This document shows, in pieces, positions 62,761-64,000 of a stretch of 64,000 bases of DNA. A model generated the notes under the pieces. That model ran no database searches. It had not been told where the DNA came from and saw nothing but the letters and a program-made list of their open reading frames with translations. The stretch covers positions 5,812,558 to 5,876,557 of the forward strand of contig NZ_AP022612.1 in assembly GCF_010729895.1 (NCBI RefSeq), written 5' to 3'. A program made the translations under genes and the position numbers. The number at the start of each line of letters is the position of its first letter. Position 1 is the first letter of the stretch. This DNA is from Mycolicibacterium confluentis. Its GTDB lineage: Bacteria; Actinomycetota; Actinomycetes; Mycobacteriales; Mycobacteriaceae.

Positions 62761-64000
62761 ATGTCGAACAGTAGGTGGACAAATCTATTTGTCGCGTACC
62801 TGGCATTGGTGGGTGCATTTCTGCCCTATGTCGGGTGGAGCCCCAGCATTGGCACCATCAGCGAGGAGCTGAGCCTGAGCTACTCGCAGGCCGGCGGGAT
62901 CTCCTCGATCACTGGCCTGGTCGCAGGTGTGATGATCCTGATCGGTGGTGTCGTGGCTTCCCGATGGGGAAGCAAGAACGTCATCATGGCCGGTCTGGCC
63001 GCCGGGGTGCTGGGGCAGGCGGTCTTTGCTATGGCCGACGGATTTGAACTCATCATCGTTGCGAGGGTTCTTGCGGGCGTCTCGGTGGGGTTCTTGTGGG
63101 TCGCGACCTACACCATGGCCGCGAACTGGTTCCGGGACAGCAAGATGACCGGACGTGCAGTTGGCGTCATGCTGTCCGGGGACGGAGTGGGGGCGGTGCT
63201 GAGTCTGTTCGTCTTCTCGGCTGTGCTTACCGCCTTCGGCTGGCGCATGGGCTTGACTGTTCAGGCTGTCTGCATGGGTGCCGTCCTCATCGTGGTGATG
63301 TTGGTGTCGAAGAACGCGCCCGTCGCCGGGGTCCAAGCGCTGAATTCTCTCCCCGCGGATCCGGTGGCGGGTGTCTCTGTTGAGCGGACGTACCGCTCTC
63401 TGTTGAACCGAAATGTCCTTTCAGCGCTGCTCTTCTGGATTGGTGGCGTCGGCCTGTTCGCCGCGATCGCGAGCTGGATGCCGTCAATCCTGATCGAAGA
63501 AGCAGGCATGTCGGAGTCACTGGCGGGATTCCTGACCTCGCTGTTCTCCATCGCGGGCGCGGCGGCGGCACTGTTGGTGCCCATCCTCGCCGAACGGCTG
63601 GGCAGTACGAAGAGGATCATCACGGTTGGTGGATTCGTGACAGCGGGTTCGCTTGCGGCGATGACGCTCTTCCTGGCCACCGGAAACTACGTCCTGGTCG
63701 CCGTGCTCGTTCCGCTGATCGGCGTCGGCGTATATGCGAGTGAATCGCTGTCATTGGCCGAAGCCATCGAGTCAGTCCAACCGAAGTTTGCGGGTGTGGT
63801 CAACGGCATCATCGTCGGAACCCCCTGGATCGTCAGCGGATTCGCCTATCCGTACCTGTTGGGCGCCGTCAAGGATGCCACCGGCAGCTTTGTTCAGGGT
63901 TTTGTGGTGCTGACCATCGCCACCATCGTGCTGTGCGCCGTCACGCCGTTCTTCATCAAAGAAACGGCCACTGTCGCACAGCCGAACTCCGACGCGCTGG
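62761..64000 (+). CDS. MFS transporter, CynX/NarK-like (3' end outside window)
   Basis: ATG 62761 after GGAGGAG; open to the right edge, 413 codons visible. Eleven to twelve membrane segments, motif-A loop ASRWGSKNVIMAG, second-half loop LAERLGSTKRI. Paralogue of the transporter at 12561, with matching PYVGWSPSIGTISEELSLSY start and GVVNGIIVGTPWIVSGFAYP end. TTGACACTTCG at 62621 lies 140 bp upstream. Probably imports an island substrate. Confidence 0.87.
   Translation, partial: MSNSRWTNLFVAYLALVGAFLPYVGWSPSIGTISEELSLSYSQAGGISSITGLVAGVMILIGGVVASRWGSKNVIMAGLAAGVLGQAVFAMADGFELIIVARVLAGVSVGFLWVATYTMAANWFRDSKMTGRAVGVMLSGDGVGAVLSLFVFSAVLTAFGWRMGLTVQAVCMGAVLIVVMLVSKNAPVAGVQALNSLPADPVAGVSVERTYRSLLNRNVLSALLFWIGGVGLFAAIASWMPSILIEEAGMSESLAGFLTSLFSIAGAAAALLVPILAERLGSTKRIITVGGFVTAGSLAAMTLFLATGNYVLVAVLVPLIGVGVYASESLSLAEAIESVQPKFAGVVNGIIVGTPWIVSGFAYPYLLGAVKDATGSFVQGFVVLTIATIVLCAVTPFFIKETATVAQPNSDAL

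Noticed and set aside
1..64000. tRNA, rRNA or replication origin
   Set aside because: No cloverleaf, rRNA-like or DnaA-box cluster was recognised by eye; a covariance-model scan was not possible here.

Overview
The window reads as the chromosome of a fast-growing mycobacterium (Mycolicibacterium-like). The first 11 kb keep, gene for gene, the M. tuberculosis order Rv3681c-Rv3667: whiB4, two Get3/ArsA-like ATPases, a DUF4177-type small protein, RidA, an MBL hydrolase, crp, a small membrane protein, nth, a membrane thioredoxin, a NUDIX protein, marP, ephE, a DUF1469 membrane protein, a secreted S1 protease, and then only the 3' end of acs. Most coding is GC-rich, with many GTG starts and GTGA overlaps.

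At acs the core order stops and a mosaic catabolic island runs from about 11.1 kb past the right edge. It is full of duplications and broken genes: two different acs 3' ends, a 718-bp repeat carrying an epoxide hydrolase fragment, a diverged 210-bp repeat (R1/R2), twin P450 genes in opposite orientation, a copied aldehyde dehydrogenase 3' end, two IS3-family elements, a 51-bp deletion remnant of one of them with its own target duplication, and debris of IS256, IS4/IS5-like and tyrosine recombinase genes.

Island modules: (a) 12.5-17.2 kb, MFS transporter, amidase, cupin, broken epoxide hydrolase; (b) 19.3-25.4 kb, MFS transporter and a minus-strand operon of Rieske oxygenase, MutL-type chaperone and a one-chain glutamate-mutase-like B12 enzyme; (c) 27.2-34.3 kb, a TMADH/dimethylglycine-dehydrogenase-like flavoprotein, a Baeyer-Villiger-type monooxygenase with an altered signature, class III aminotransferase and aldehyde dehydrogenase; (d) 34.3-39.8 kb, PucR-type regulator divergent from a dimethylformamidase-large-subunit-like hydrolase and a succinate-semialdehyde-type dehydrogenase; (e) 40.2-46.2 kb, P450, SnoaL-like protein, second Rieske oxygenase, SDR and a ferredoxin-domain reductase; (f) 46.6-54.0 kb, transhydrogenase PntAB, a PPOX protein, an enolase-like protein without two catalytic residues, a MOFRL glycerate kinase and an ornithine-cyclodeaminase-family protein; (g) 54.5-64 kb, second P450, mycothiol-dependent formaldehyde dehydrogenase with its MBL partner, cupins, flavodoxin plus adrenodoxin-reductase-like protein, and another MFS transporter.

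Inferred theme: uptake and breakdown of an N-alkylated, probably amide-containing compound. Amide hydrolysis, oxidative N-demethylation (Rieske, TMADH-like, P450), mycothiol-linked disposal of formaldehyde, transamination and aldehyde oxidation, B12 skeleton rearrangement, and a kinase plus enolase-like exit branch would fit together. The substrate is not identifiable from sequence. A recurring TGACACTTCG/GACAC-type element near several island promoters suggests shared regulation.
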